From assembly GCA_019359125.1 (NCBI GenBank), contig JAHHHY010000002.1:186001-250000 (forward strand): a DNA stretch of 64,000 nt. The letters are read 5' to 3'. The first letter of the stretch is position 1; each line of letters begins with the position of its first letter. Below are positions 51,788 through 60,142 of this stretch, piece by piece. The DNA comes from Pleurocapsa minor GSE-CHR-MK 17-07R (GTDB lineage Bacteria > Chloroflexota > Anaerolineae > Aggregatilineales > Phototrophicaceae). Under the pieces are notes generated by a model. That model was not told where the DNA came from. It saw only the letters and a list, made by a program, of their open reading frames with translations, and made no database searches. The position numbers were made by a program, and so were the translations under genes.

Positions 51788-52885
51788 ATGGTCAAGTCTC
51801 GCGATCACGTATTTAGAGTGCGCACTGGTATGGTTATCTTTGCTTCCTTGCTGCTGTTTCTGGCTAATCAACCTGGTCTGACCCAAGCTGACGGTATCGT
51901 AATAACCTCATTAGACTGGCATCCAGATGGAGAGACTATCGCAATTGGGTATGGCGTGTTAATTGATAACAGAAGATCATGCAGATCAGGCTATTTCTTT
52001 GATGAAGAAGTGCATCTTTATAATATATCGACCAATGTTATGAATGTAATTTCTCGTCCGGAACCAACATGTTCAGTAAATTCAGTGCAGTTTAGCGATG
52101 ATGGTCAATTTATTCTTACATCTTCTGAATCCATTGAAATATACAATTTATCGACTAGTGAAAGAATCAATGGCTTGGGAGGCCCAATTCTATTCGTCAG
52201 TGCCTACTGGAGCCCGAATGAAGACGAAATTTTGATTAATGGTTTAGCCGCATCATTTATACAAGATAGTCTTGACTTTACACAAACACGATTGATTTTT
52301 TCACCTCCAGAAATTCCAGGCTCAGTGCAATTTATTGAAAGCCTTTGGAATTACAATGGTAGAAATATTGCAACAATTACAAATGATATTGTTTCGTTAT
52401 CAAGTTCAGCATATATATGGGATGCCAATAACGGGGATATTCTGACAATTTTTTCTGGCTATCCTGCCACAGCTATGAGCGGTGCCTGGCACCCGGAAGA
52501 CAATATAGTTGCTACAGGATACAGCGATGGTTTGATAGTAATCTGGGACGCTATAACCGGGCAAATTGTGCGACAGCTTGATGGGCATAGTGATGCAGTT
52601 TATGACCTGGATTGGAGCCCTATTGGTAGTCAGCTGGCCAGCGCCAGTAAAGATCGCACAGTACGGATTTGGGATTGGCAAACAAGTGAAATGCAGGTCT
52701 TGGATAACAGTCGCGTTTTTACTTCTGTTGCATATAGCCGTGATGGACTTCAACTAGCCTATGGTGGTCAGGTGACAGATGCGACTTCGCCGGCAATTTC
52801 TGTCGTTGCTCATCCAATGGTTATTCCTATCCCATCTCCAACTCCAACCCCCACCCCGACGCAGGCTACCGGCACGTCCGACTGA
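51788..52885 (+). CDS. Secreted WD40-type beta-propeller protein, cluster 2 gene 3
   Basis: A 365-residue protein with signal peptide (MVIFASLLLFLANQPGLTQA). Regular blades include TSLDWHPDGETIAIGYG, AYWSPNEDEILINGL, and LDWSPIGSQLASASKDRTV near the end, preceded by GQIVRQLDGHSDAVYD. The tail is SPTPTPTPTQATGTSD. It is the most AT-rich gene in the window by eye, in a region of otherwise high GC, which suggests the propeller set has been imported or recombined from a different source. It ends the second cluster; the Ppx/GppA gene starts 80 nt on. Confidence 0.8.
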   Translation: MVKSRDHVFRVRTGMVIFASLLLFLANQPGLTQADGIVITSLDWHPDGETIAIGYGVLIDNRRSCRSGYFFDEEVHLYNISTNVMNVISRPEPTCSVNSVQFSDDGQFILTSSESIEIYNLSTSERINGLGGPILFVSAYWSPNEDEILINGLAASFIQDSLDFTQTRLIFSPPEIPGSVQFIESLWNYNGRNIATITNDIVSLSSSAYIWDANNGDILTIFSGYPATAMSGAWHPEDNIVATGYSDGLIVIWDAITGQIVRQLDGHSDAVYDLDWSPIGSQLASASKDRTVRIWDWQTSEMQVLDNSRVFTSVAYSRDGLQLAYGGQVTDATSPAISVVAHPMVIPIPSPTPTPTPTQATGTSD

Positions 52886-52965
52886 TGCGTGCTGGGGAAG
52901 TCCGCCCCCACGCGGCCGATTCCGCGGCATAATACAGGCATTCTGTAAACTGCCGTCCCAGGGGT

Positions 52966-54561
52966 GTGCCCGTGAATGCCTTCAAACAACTGTCTGACCT
53001 GAGCGCGATTGGTGAGGCGTCGCGCGAGCCGCGCAGCATGGCCATCATCGACATGGGCTCGAACACCTGGCGCCTGATCGTAGTCGAGTACGTCCCCAGC
53101 CTCAGCTTCAAGGTGACGGACGAGATTCAGGAACAGGTGCGCATGGGCGAGGGCATGGCAGAGCTGCCCGTGCTGCGGCCTGCGGCCATGGACCGTGGCG
53201 CGCGCGCCGCCCAGATCTACGCGGCCTTCTGCGCCTCCAGCGGCATCCACGAGATTCACGCGGCGGCCACCAGCGCCATCCGCGACGCGCAGAACCAGAA
53301 GCGTTATCTGGCGCGCATCGAGAAGGAAACCGGCATTCAGGCGCGGGTGCTGTCTGGCGAGGAAGAAGCCTACTACGGCTATCTGGCCGCCATGAACAGC
53401 ACTACGCTGGCGAACGGCTTTGTGCTGGACATGGGCGGCGGCTCGCTGCAACTCACCCGCGTGGAAGACCGTCGGCCGGTGGCGTCGGTCAGCTTTCCGC
53501 TGGGCTCCGTGCGCGCGACTGAAGGCTTCCTCAAAAGCGACCCTGCGACGCCTAAAGAAATCACCGCGCTGACCGAACACGTGCGCGCGCAGTTGAAGTC
53601 GCTGGACTGGTACAAGCGCGAAGACGGCATGAGTCTGGTGGGTGAGGGCGGCAACGTGCGCCTGCTGGCGCGGCTGGCCCAGCGCCGGCAAAACTATCCG
53701 CTCGATATCCTGCACGGCTTCACGCTCAGCTATGGACAGGTCTTTTCCCTGCGCGACGAACTGGCGAAGCTGACGGTCGCCATGCGCAGGCGCGTGCCCG
53801 GCATGAAGGCAGAGCGCGCCGATATCTCGCTGGCGGGCGCGGTCGTGGTGCAGGAAGTCATGCGCCGGGGCGACTTCAGCGAGCTGACCGTGTGTTCGCA
53901 GGGCATGCGCGAGGGCATCTTCTACGAGCAGTTTTTTGGCGCAGGGGGCGACGAGGCCCCGCCGATGTTCGAGCAGGTGCGCCGCGCCAGCGTGCTGAAT
54001 CTGTGCCACCTGTATCGCTTTCAGGAAAACCACGCCGAGCATATCGCCCATCTGGTGCTGTCGATGGCGCGCCAGATTCCCGCCCATCTGCGCGAATTCA
54101 CCGAGGACGACTTCGACGTGTTGTGGGCGGCCAGCATGCTGCACGACATCGGCGTGAGCATCGACTACCACGATCATCACCGCCACGGCGCGTACCTCAT
54201 CCTGAATGCGGGTCTGCCCGGCTATACGCATCGCGAGCTGGCGCTGATCGCGCTGATGGTGCGCTATCACCGCAAGGGCACGCCGGATGCAGACGACCTG
54301 TCGCCGCTGCTGGCGCCCAACGACGACGCCCGGCTGGTGCAGATGGTCGCGCTGCTGCGCCTCGCCGAGCAGATCGACCGCGCCCGTGACGGCGGCGTGC
54401 GCGATGTCACGCTCACCTGCACCGATACGGTCGCGCGCATGCAGCTCATGGTCACGGGGGATGAACACGTGCCGCTGTGGGCGGTCGAGCGCCACCGCGA
54501 TTTCTTCACGCAGGCCTTTGGCATGGCGCTGGACGTGATTCCCGTGCCGGTAGATGAATAG
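52966..54561 (+). CDS. Ppx/GppA phosphatase with C-terminal HD domain
   Basis: A 531-residue member of the exopolyphosphatase/guanosine-pentaphosphate phosphohydrolase family, acting in polyphosphate turnover or the stringent response. The phosphate-binding loop is IIDMGSNTWRLIV (about residues 27-39), the second is VLDMGGGSLQLTRV (about 153-166), and GEEEAYYGYLA sits between. Residues ~330-500 form the HD domain (LHDIGVSIDYHDHHRHGAY). Which of the two reactions it performs is not visible. GTG at 52966 or 52972, or the ATG of MAIIDMG, could be the start. The stop overlaps the next ATG by 8 nt. Confidence 0.92.
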   Translation: MPVNAFKQLSDLSAIGEASREPRSMAIIDMGSNTWRLIVVEYVPSLSFKVTDEIQEQVRMGEGMAELPVLRPAAMDRGARAAQIYAAFCASSGIHEIHAAATSAIRDAQNQKRYLARIEKETGIQARVLSGEEEAYYGYLAAMNSTTLANGFVLDMGGGSLQLTRVEDRRPVASVSFPLGSVRATEGFLKSDPATPKEITALTEHVRAQLKSLDWYKREDGMSLVGEGGNVRLLARLAQRRQNYPLDILHGFTLSYGQVFSLRDELAKLTVAMRRRVPGMKAERADISLAGAVVVQEVMRRGDFSELTVCSQGMREGIFYEQFFGAGGDEAPPMFEQVRRASVLNLCHLYRFQENHAEHIAHLVLSMARQIPAHLREFTEDDFDVLWAASMLHDIGVSIDYHDHHRHGAYLILNAGLPGYTHRELALIALMVRYHRKGTPDADDLSPLLAPNDDARLVQMVALLRLAEQIDRARDGGVRDVTLTCTDTVARMQLMVTGDEHVPLWAVERHRDFFTQAFGMALDVIPVPVDE

Positions 54562-55015
54562 CATGCGCCCGATCATTTCGCCTGTTTCGCCATTCTGGTG
54601 GCGTTGGCTGGTTGTCGCCAACAGCCTGTTCGTGGTCTTCTGCATGGCGCTGCTGGTCACGCCCGGCCTGGCGCAGCAGTATTTCAATCTGTTGTTCTTT
54701 GGGGCGCTGGGCTTTCCGCCGTCGTTTCCGGCTGAGGCTGTGAGCTACATCACCTTCATCTATGGCGTGATGGGGGCGGTCATGCTGGGGTGGGCGGTTG
54801 TGCTGTACTACCTCATCCTGAAGCCGTTCCGGCGCGGGCAGATAGAAGGCTGGCACGCGCTGGCGATTTCGCTGGGCGTGTGGTTCATCGCAGACTCGGC
54901 GCTGTCGGTCATTTCGGGCAGGCCGGCGAACGTGGTACAGAATCTGGTGCTTGCCCTGATGTATGCCATCCCGCTGGCCAAAACCTACAAGGCATTTCGT
55001 ATCATGACGGACTGA
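54554..55015 (+). CDS. Four-helix membrane protein, unknown function
   Basis: A 153-residue protein with hydrophobic segments near residues 14-36, 42-53, 63-90 and 97-115, and a final one near 127-141. No family is recognised. It overlaps the Ppx/GppA stop by 8 nt, so translation is coupled and a role near that phosphatase is possible, though unproved. The short basic loop LKPFRRGQIEGW faces the cytosol by the positive-inside rule. An AT-rich gap of about 100 nt follows. Confidence 0.65.
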   Translation: MNSMRPIISPVSPFWWRWLVVANSLFVVFCMALLVTPGLAQQYFNLLFFGALGFPPSFPAEAVSYITFIYGVMGAVMLGWAVVLYYLILKPFRRGQIEGWHALAISLGVWFIADSALSVISGRPANVVQNLVLALMYAIPLAKTYKAFRIMTD

Positions 55016-55118
55016 TGGCTGCAAAAATGGCCCATCTGACCCGCAACATGCGGGCTGAATGTGCGTACACTATATGTAGTTGTGACATCCTGAATACGAA
55101 GGCAGAAACACACCCGCC

Positions 55119-55574
55119 ATGAATAACAAGCCGATCATCATCGAAGGCGAAATCGTCACCGTGGAGCCCACGGATATCCGCTATGGCACTGCTGCCGATA
55201 CGGCATCCAGGGCCATCGAACCCGTCAAAGACGAGCGCGCCATTCCCGCGCCGCCGATTCATCCGCTGGCGGCCATGGCCACCATCGCGCTGGATGCCCT
55301 GTGGGGCGCGGTCGATACGGCCAGCACCGCCACCGTGGTTGGCATCCTGCTGGTGCCGCTGCTGATGTTCATCACCTTCTCGATGGCGTTTGTCAGCGTG
55401 CTGACCGTGCAGAAGGGCATCGCCAAAGATGGCTGGCTGGCCGCCTTCGGCAAGGCCATCACCATGGCGATTCTGGCCGGCGTGCCGTTCCCGATTATGG
55501 GCACCGCCACCGGCGCGATTTTACTGGGCTGGGCGGGCATCAGCAGCCTGACACGACTGCCATCGGGGAAGTAA
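55119..55574 (+). CDS. Membrane protein, unknown function
   Basis: A 151-residue protein. The first ~45 residues are hydrophilic and acidic (EGEIVTVEPTDIRYG), followed by hydrophobic segments at about 68-96 and 110-138. An acidic cytoplasmic tail with two or three helices resembles small regulatory membrane proteins, but I know no family. The ATG is at 55119. It lies 3 nt before the MBL hydrolase gene, so the two are likely cotranscribed. Confidence 0.6.
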   Translation: MNNKPIIIEGEIVTVEPTDIRYGTAADTASRAIEPVKDERAIPAPPIHPLAAMATIALDALWGAVDTASTATVVGILLVPLLMFITFSMAFVSVLTVQKGIAKDGWLAAFGKAITMAILAGVPFPIMGTATGAILLGWAGISSLTRLPSGK

Positions 55575-55577
55575 TTC

Positions 55578-56438
55578 ATGCGCACACTGGGTGATTTTCG
55601 GCTGCATCTGATTTGCGAGAGCGTGAATCATATGGACGTGGGCGGCTGCTTCGGGCTGGTGCCGCGCACGTTGTATGGCCCGCTGATGATGCCTGACGCC
55701 GATAACACGCTGCCGATGCCCAATCATCTGCTGCTGGTGCAGACGCCCGAACAGAACATCCTGATCGACACCGGCATGGGCGACAAGGTGCCGGACAAGC
55801 TGAAGGCTGCCTTCAAGCTTGAGCGACCACACGGCGACATTCACGCTGCACTGGCGCGCATCGACCTGACGACGGCCGATATCGGCCTTGTCATCAACAC
55901 GCATCTGCATGGCGACCATTGCAGCGGCAATACCACCCTCACGCCTGACTTCACGCTGGCGCCCGTTTTCCCGAACGCGCGCTATGTGGTGCAGCGCCGC
56001 GAATACGACGACGCCATGCACCCCAATGAACGCAACCGCGCCACCTATGCGCGCGAGAATTTCGAGCCGCTGGTGCTGTCTGGCCAGATGGACCTGCTGG
56101 ACGGCGATACCGAACTGGCACCCGGCGTGCGCGGTGTGGTCACGCCCGGTCATACGCCCGGCCACATGAGCGTGCTGCTGACCAGCGGCGGACAGCACGC
56201 GCTGTTCGTGTGCGACATGGCCAGCTTCGCCATCCATTTTGAGCGCCTGGGCTGGATGACCGCCTACGATATCGAGCCGATGGTCACGCTGGAGACGAAA
56301 CGCCGCTGGCAGGCGTGGGCGCTGGAGCACGAGGCGCTGCTGTTTTTCGCGCATGACCCGCAGCGCCCGGCCGGGGTCTATCGCATGGGCGAAAACGGCA
56401 AAGCCACCGTGCAGCCGGTCGATTTTCCGCTGGTTTGA
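55578..56438 (+). CDS. MBL-fold metallohydrolase, lactonase-like
   Basis: A 286-residue zinc hydrolase of the glyoxalase II/lactonase class. The dinuclear metal motif is THLHGDHCSGN (His109, His111, Asp113, His114), with the next ligands in TPGHTPGHMSVLL (His ~196) and the Asp in VCDMASFAI. Size and order fit AHL-lactonase-like and related MBL enzymes rather than beta-CASP nucleases. Whether it opens a lactone, a thioester or another bond is not visible. Start codon 3 nt after the upstream stop. No signal peptide, so cytosolic. Confidence 0.88.
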   Translation: MRTLGDFRLHLICESVNHMDVGGCFGLVPRTLYGPLMMPDADNTLPMPNHLLLVQTPEQNILIDTGMGDKVPDKLKAAFKLERPHGDIHAALARIDLTTADIGLVINTHLHGDHCSGNTTLTPDFTLAPVFPNARYVVQRREYDDAMHPNERNRATYARENFEPLVLSGQMDLLDGDTELAPGVRGVVTPGHTPGHMSVLLTSGGQHALFVCDMASFAIHFERLGWMTAYDIEPMVTLETKRRWQAWALEHEALLFFAHDPQRPAGVYRMGENGKATVQPVDFPLV

Positions 56439-56513
56439 CCGGCGCAATCAGCGCGCACACCTGCTAAGATTCTGCCCATCGACGGGAACCTTTAGTCTTT
56501 CAGGTGATGCAGG

Positions 56514-57209
56514 ATGCGTAATTCCCCCAATGCCAAACAACCGTCCCCCGCGCAAACGATGCTGCTGGGCACGCTGCTGATCGCCGTCATGGCGGGCGCG
56601 ATTCTTGCGCTGCTGGCCGTGCAGCAAAGCGGCACGCTGGAGGGGTCGCCCACCGGCACCGCCCGCCCCACCAACACCCCCAACGCCGGTGCAGGCGAGA
56701 CGATCATCATCATCGAGCCGGCCATGCAGGTGCGCGATTTCACGCTGCCGGCCAGCACGGGCGAGTCGCTCAGCCTGAGCGATTTGGGGGGAAAAGCCGT
56801 GCTGCTCTACTTCGGCTATACCTTCTGCCCGGATTTCTGCCCGATCACGCTGGCGCAGTTTGCCGCAGTGCGCGCCGGGCTAGGCAGGCTGGGCGAGGAT
56901 GTGGTCGGCGTGCTGGTGAGCGTGGACCCGGATCGCGACACTCCCGACGTATTACGCCAGTATGTCTCGCAGTTTGACCCCACCTTCATCGGCCTGCAAG
57001 GCGATGCGGAGACGCTGGCGCTGATCTCAAGCGATTACGGCTTGTCCTACACTGAGGCCGACGCCGAGGGCATGGTCGACCACACAGTCAACAGCTATCT
57101 GCTGGACGAAGACGGCCGCCTGCGCGCGATTTTCTCGTTTGGCACCCCGACCGACGATATCGAGAATGCCGTGCGCCAGGTGCTGACCGAAGTCGAGGAC
57201 GCGGGCTAG
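56514..57209 (+). CDS. SCO1/SenC-family copper chaperone-like protein
   Basis: A 231-residue membrane-anchored thioredoxin-fold protein that helps load copper into cytochrome oxidase. The N-terminal helix (MLLGTLLIAVMAGAILALLA, about residues 16-35) is followed by a Thr/Pro linker and then the fold. The Cys105-x3-Cys109 pair is in GYTFCPDFCP, and the copper His190 is in GMVDHTVNSYLL. All three copper ligands are present. Residues at the 3' end (DDIENAVRQVLTEV) are copied, out of frame, onto the end of the WD40 gene downstream. No cytochrome oxidase genes are in the window. Confidence 0.92.
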   Translation: MRNSPNAKQPSPAQTMLLGTLLIAVMAGAILALLAVQQSGTLEGSPTGTARPTNTPNAGAGETIIIIEPAMQVRDFTLPASTGESLSLSDLGGKAVLLYFGYTFCPDFCPITLAQFAAVRAGLGRLGEDVVGVLVSVDPDRDTPDVLRQYVSQFDPTFIGLQGDAETLALISSDYGLSYTEADAEGMVDHTVNSYLLDEDGRLRAIFSFGTPTDDIENAVRQVLTEVEDAG

Positions 57210-57210
57210 G
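57153..57210 (+). repeat. Donor copy of the duplicated 58-bp SCO1 3' end
   Basis: These 58 bases, ending with the SCO1 stop codon and one more base, recur at 58444-58501 with 56 identical positions. Only a GAC/AAG codon difference separates them. Confidence 0.9.
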
Positions 57211-57388
57211 CCGGGCAGTTCATCCCAGCAACCGTGGGATCGAATCGGCGTACAGAGCGGATCTTCGAACGGCCTGCAGGACATCACCAATGCCAGCGTG
57301 GAATAGCCCGCTGGCGACCGGCTGATCCTTTAGATAGCTGACTTGCTGGCTGCCATGCGCCGCCAGAGTCTATAAGGGGTTGAAATCG

Positions 57389-58477
57389 ATGATGCGCATT
57401 CGTCTCTTCCTGCTGACTGCTGTGCTGATAATGCTTGTACCGCTGGTCGTGCTTACTTCGGCAGCAGCGCAGCCTATCGTTCCCGGCAGCTACATGACCT
57501 CACTGAACTGGAGTGAGGACAGCACTTTACTTGCATATGGTACTGGACAGATTCTTCCTCCTTGGGGCGAGAGCTCACAAGGCGGGATAGCACAGGTGAT
57601 AGAACGTGATGGCACGATTGCCTTTTCTCTCAATTATCCTGTTTCGGTTGGCAATGTGGAAGTTAGCCCGACAGGAACTTTGATTTTTGTGGGACCCTTT
57701 CGTGAAGTTTTTGATCTAGTAACTCAACAACGGGTCGTTGGTTCAGGAGATGGTATTGCATTTATCAACGGGACATGGCATCCCACCTCGGATTTACTGT
57801 TGTTGACCTTGGTGCTGGGAGCACGAACATATGACCCTATTGCTCGAGACACTTTAAGTGGACTTGGACGCGCAGTGCTACCGGTTAATTCCCCTACCGA
57901 CGGGCGAACGGTGACCAGTGCGTGGAGTCCGAATGGGTTATTAGGAGCGACCAGCACTACACTGGGTTTTATCTACATCTGGGATACCACCCGCGAAGTA
58001 AGTGCAGTACAAACGACCTTCTCAGAGCATACAAGTCCTGTGCAGCACCTTGTCTGGAACGCTGCAACCAATCTCATCGCCAGTGGCGACGACAGTGGGA
58101 CGATTTGGGTCTGGAACCCATTGACAGGCGAACCGGTGATGCAGCTTGCCGGACACACTGGAGCCATCCTCGACATTGATTGGCGCTCTGATGGCATGCA
58201 GATTGTCAGCACCAGTCTGGACAACACGATGCGCGTGTGGGATTGGCCGTCGGGAAACAGCCAGGTTGTAACAAGTGATCAACTTGTTTCCGCTGTCGCG
58301 TACAGCCCTGATGGAAGTGAACTCGCTTATGGCGGAGAAGTCACTGATCCAGCTAACATTCAGATCGACATTGTCCCCGTAAGTGAGCTTGTTCCCACGC
58401 CCACCCCTTCACCGACGCAGGCGGCCTTGCAGCGCGTGCGGCTGACGATATCGAGAATGCCGTGCGCCAGGTGCTGA
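57389..58477 (+). CDS. Secreted WD40-type beta-propeller protein, cluster 3 gene 1, truncated tail
   Basis: A 362-residue protein. The ATG at 57389 has AAGGGG 9 nt upstream; the signal peptide is LFLLTAVLIMLVPLVVLTSA. Blades such as TSLNWSEDSTLLAYGTG, LVWNAATNLIASGDDSGTI and IDWRSDGMQIVSTSLDNT match the next gene, and both share PTPSPTQAALQRVRLT-type linkers. After that the paralogue has an extra C-terminal domain of about 75 residues; here the sequence switches to a copy of the SCO1 3' end, read out of frame to ISRMPCARC and stop. So the tail domain has been lost by recombination. Confidence 0.85.
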   Translation: MMRIRLFLLTAVLIMLVPLVVLTSAAAQPIVPGSYMTSLNWSEDSTLLAYGTGQILPPWGESSQGGIAQVIERDGTIAFSLNYPVSVGNVEVSPTGTLIFVGPFREVFDLVTQQRVVGSGDGIAFINGTWHPTSDLLLLTLVLGARTYDPIARDTLSGLGRAVLPVNSPTDGRTVTSAWSPNGLLGATSTTLGFIYIWDTTREVSAVQTTFSEHTSPVQHLVWNAATNLIASGDDSGTIWVWNPLTGEPVMQLAGHTGAILDIDWRSDGMQIVSTSLDNTMRVWDWPSGNSQVVTSDQLVSAVAYSPDGSELAYGGEVTDPANIQIDIVPVSELVPTPTPSPTQAALQRVRLTISRMPCARC

Positions 58478-58501
58478 CCGAAGTCGAGAAGGCGGGCTAG
58501 G
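58444..58501 (+). repeat. Second copy of the 58-bp SCO1 3' end
   Basis: It lies inside the end of the WD40 gene and runs past its stop. The junction with the propeller linker is at GCTGAC, where only three bases are shared with the SCO1 context, indicating an illegitimate or conversion-type join. Confidence 0.9.
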
Positions 58502-58667
58502 GCGGGCGCACAAGCCTGTGGCAGACGTACCGCTTCACCCGTCCTTTTACGGGTAACGATACAAATTTCCCTACCGACAGGCCGATCCTGCCAATCCTGA
58601 ACAGCCTTGAACCAATTCCAACTGTTATCGATGCATCCGGTCAGCGCCGGCGTGAGGAGTTTATTCT

Positions 58668-60035
58668 ATGCCCTTGAAGATGAGTCTCTCGCCATGGTTG
58701 ATAACATCCATACGTTGGATGCTCCTGATATGCATCTTGGTCATCCTATCGCCCCTTCATGCCCAACCCAATACCGGGCCGCTCATCAGCGACCTGGACT
58801 GGAGCGACGATGACCAGCAGCTCGCGGCTGCGTTCGGGCGGTGGGAGGTTTATGAAGAATTTGGCAGCATGACCCCGCGTCTACTCACGGAGCCTCTGAA
58901 CGGCATTTACCTGCTGCGATGGCAAACCGGACAAGGAGAATTTCTGCCGTTGGTCGAGACAGGGTACTCCGCAACAACGGTGGACTTTCACCCTAACGGT
59001 GGGGAAATTGCCTATACATCGAACAATAGTTTCGGAGTGATGGAGCTGGAACCCCGTCGCGTTCGTCTGGAAGTGTTGAGTGGTGCTCCTTATTCATCGC
59101 TCATCTACAACGCTGGTGGAACCGTTGTTTTAGGTACGAGGCTGACTGCATCTGGCCTTCTCTACAGCAACGATATTCTGGATGGGCCCGGCGCAGGTAT
59201 CGGACAGGACAGTCTGCCAGGCATTGTGTATCCTTTCCTCTACAGCGTGTGGGTCGGGGAGGACAGGGCCGCCACCAGCGCGGTCGATGGGCGCATCTAC
59301 GTGTGGCAAGGCCTCGATATTTTGCGCGTGTTCGAGGGGCACACCACCCCCGTCCGGCGGCTGGTCTGGAATGCCGCGACCAATCTGATCGCCAGCGGCG
59401 ACGACAGCGGTCGGGTGCTGGTTTGGAACCCTGATACCGCCGATGTTGTTCAAGAATTGACTGGACACACAGGCCCGATTCTCGATATCGACTGGCGACC
59501 AGACGGGGAACAGATCGCGACGGCTAGCCAGGACGGCACACTGAGGGTGTGGGACTGGCCTTCCGGTTCCACGCAAATTGTTGATACAGCGAACGTGTTT
59601 TCCGCCGTGGCTTACAGCCCGGACGGTTCGCAACTGGCTTATGGCGGAGAAGTCATTGATCCTAACAATGTCCAGATCGATATTGTCCCCGTAAGTGAGC
59701 TTGTCCCCACTCCGTCCCCCACCCCCACGCCCACCCCTGCCCCAACGCAGGCAGCCTTGCAGCGGGTGCGGCTGACATCGATGTGCAGCGCGAACCCGGC
59801 GGCCTACCGCGTGTGGCGCGTGCGCAGCACCAATCCCTACGACGTGGTGGTCGACTGGTCGGTGTATAACTCGGCGACCGGGCAGGCGGGCTTCGTGGTC
59901 GTGCCGCCCGCACAGGGGAGCACGCCCGGCGAAATCACCTTCATCACACAGACCGAGCCAGGCCCGAATACCGTGCGCATCTTTGTCAACGGCGTCCTGC
60001 AGGACACCAAAGCGTCCAATCCCGCGCCGTGCTGA
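58668..60035 (+). CDS. Secreted WD40-type beta-propeller protein, cluster 3 gene 2, with C-terminal domain
   Basis: A 455-residue protein with signal peptide (WLITSIRWMLLICILVILS then PLHAQ). Blades include ISDLDWSDDDQQLAAAFG and IDWRPDGEQIATASQDGTLR; the middle VWNAATNLIASGDDSGRVL matches the neighbour. After the linker PTPTPTPAPTQAALQRVRLT comes a C-terminal beta-sandwich-like domain of about 75 residues with RVRSTNPYDVVVDWSVYN and VRIFVNGVLQ, likely binding or cell-surface anchoring. GGAG precedes the ATG. This is the complete member of the pair. A terminator on the opposite strand follows. Confidence 0.85.
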   Translation: MPLKMSLSPWLITSIRWMLLICILVILSPLHAQPNTGPLISDLDWSDDDQQLAAAFGRWEVYEEFGSMTPRLLTEPLNGIYLLRWQTGQGEFLPLVETGYSATTVDFHPNGGEIAYTSNNSFGVMELEPRRVRLEVLSGAPYSSLIYNAGGTVVLGTRLTASGLLYSNDILDGPGAGIGQDSLPGIVYPFLYSVWVGEDRAATSAVDGRIYVWQGLDILRVFEGHTTPVRRLVWNAATNLIASGDDSGRVLVWNPDTADVVQELTGHTGPILDIDWRPDGEQIATASQDGTLRVWDWPSGSTQIVDTANVFSAVAYSPDGSQLAYGGEVIDPNNVQIDIVPVSELVPTPSPTPTPTPAPTQAALQRVRLTSMCSANPAAYRVWRVRSTNPYDVVVDWSVYNSATGQAGFVVVPPAQGSTPGEITFITQTEPGPNTVRIFVNGVLQDTKASNPAPC

Positions 60036-60097
60036 GGGGGCACCTGCGGGCAGGTCTGTATGCCTACGCAATTTTCAGCAGCCCGCCGTCACATGAA

Positions 60098-60130
60098 CTA
60101 AAAAGGGGGCGACCGACCTGGCCGCCCCCT
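60098..60130 (-). terminator. Terminator of the DUF6438 gene
   Basis: On the minus strand AGGGGGCG (60130-60123) pairs with CGCCCCCT (60111-60104) around 11 nt and is followed by TTTT. It lies 13 nt after the DUF6438 gene's stop. Confidence 0.8.
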
Positions 60131-60142
60131 GCAATGTTGTGC

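Noticed and set aside
52810-54687. Long open frame antisense to Ppx/GppA
   Set aside because: Composition artefact; the sense strand encodes a complete, motif-rich phosphatase.
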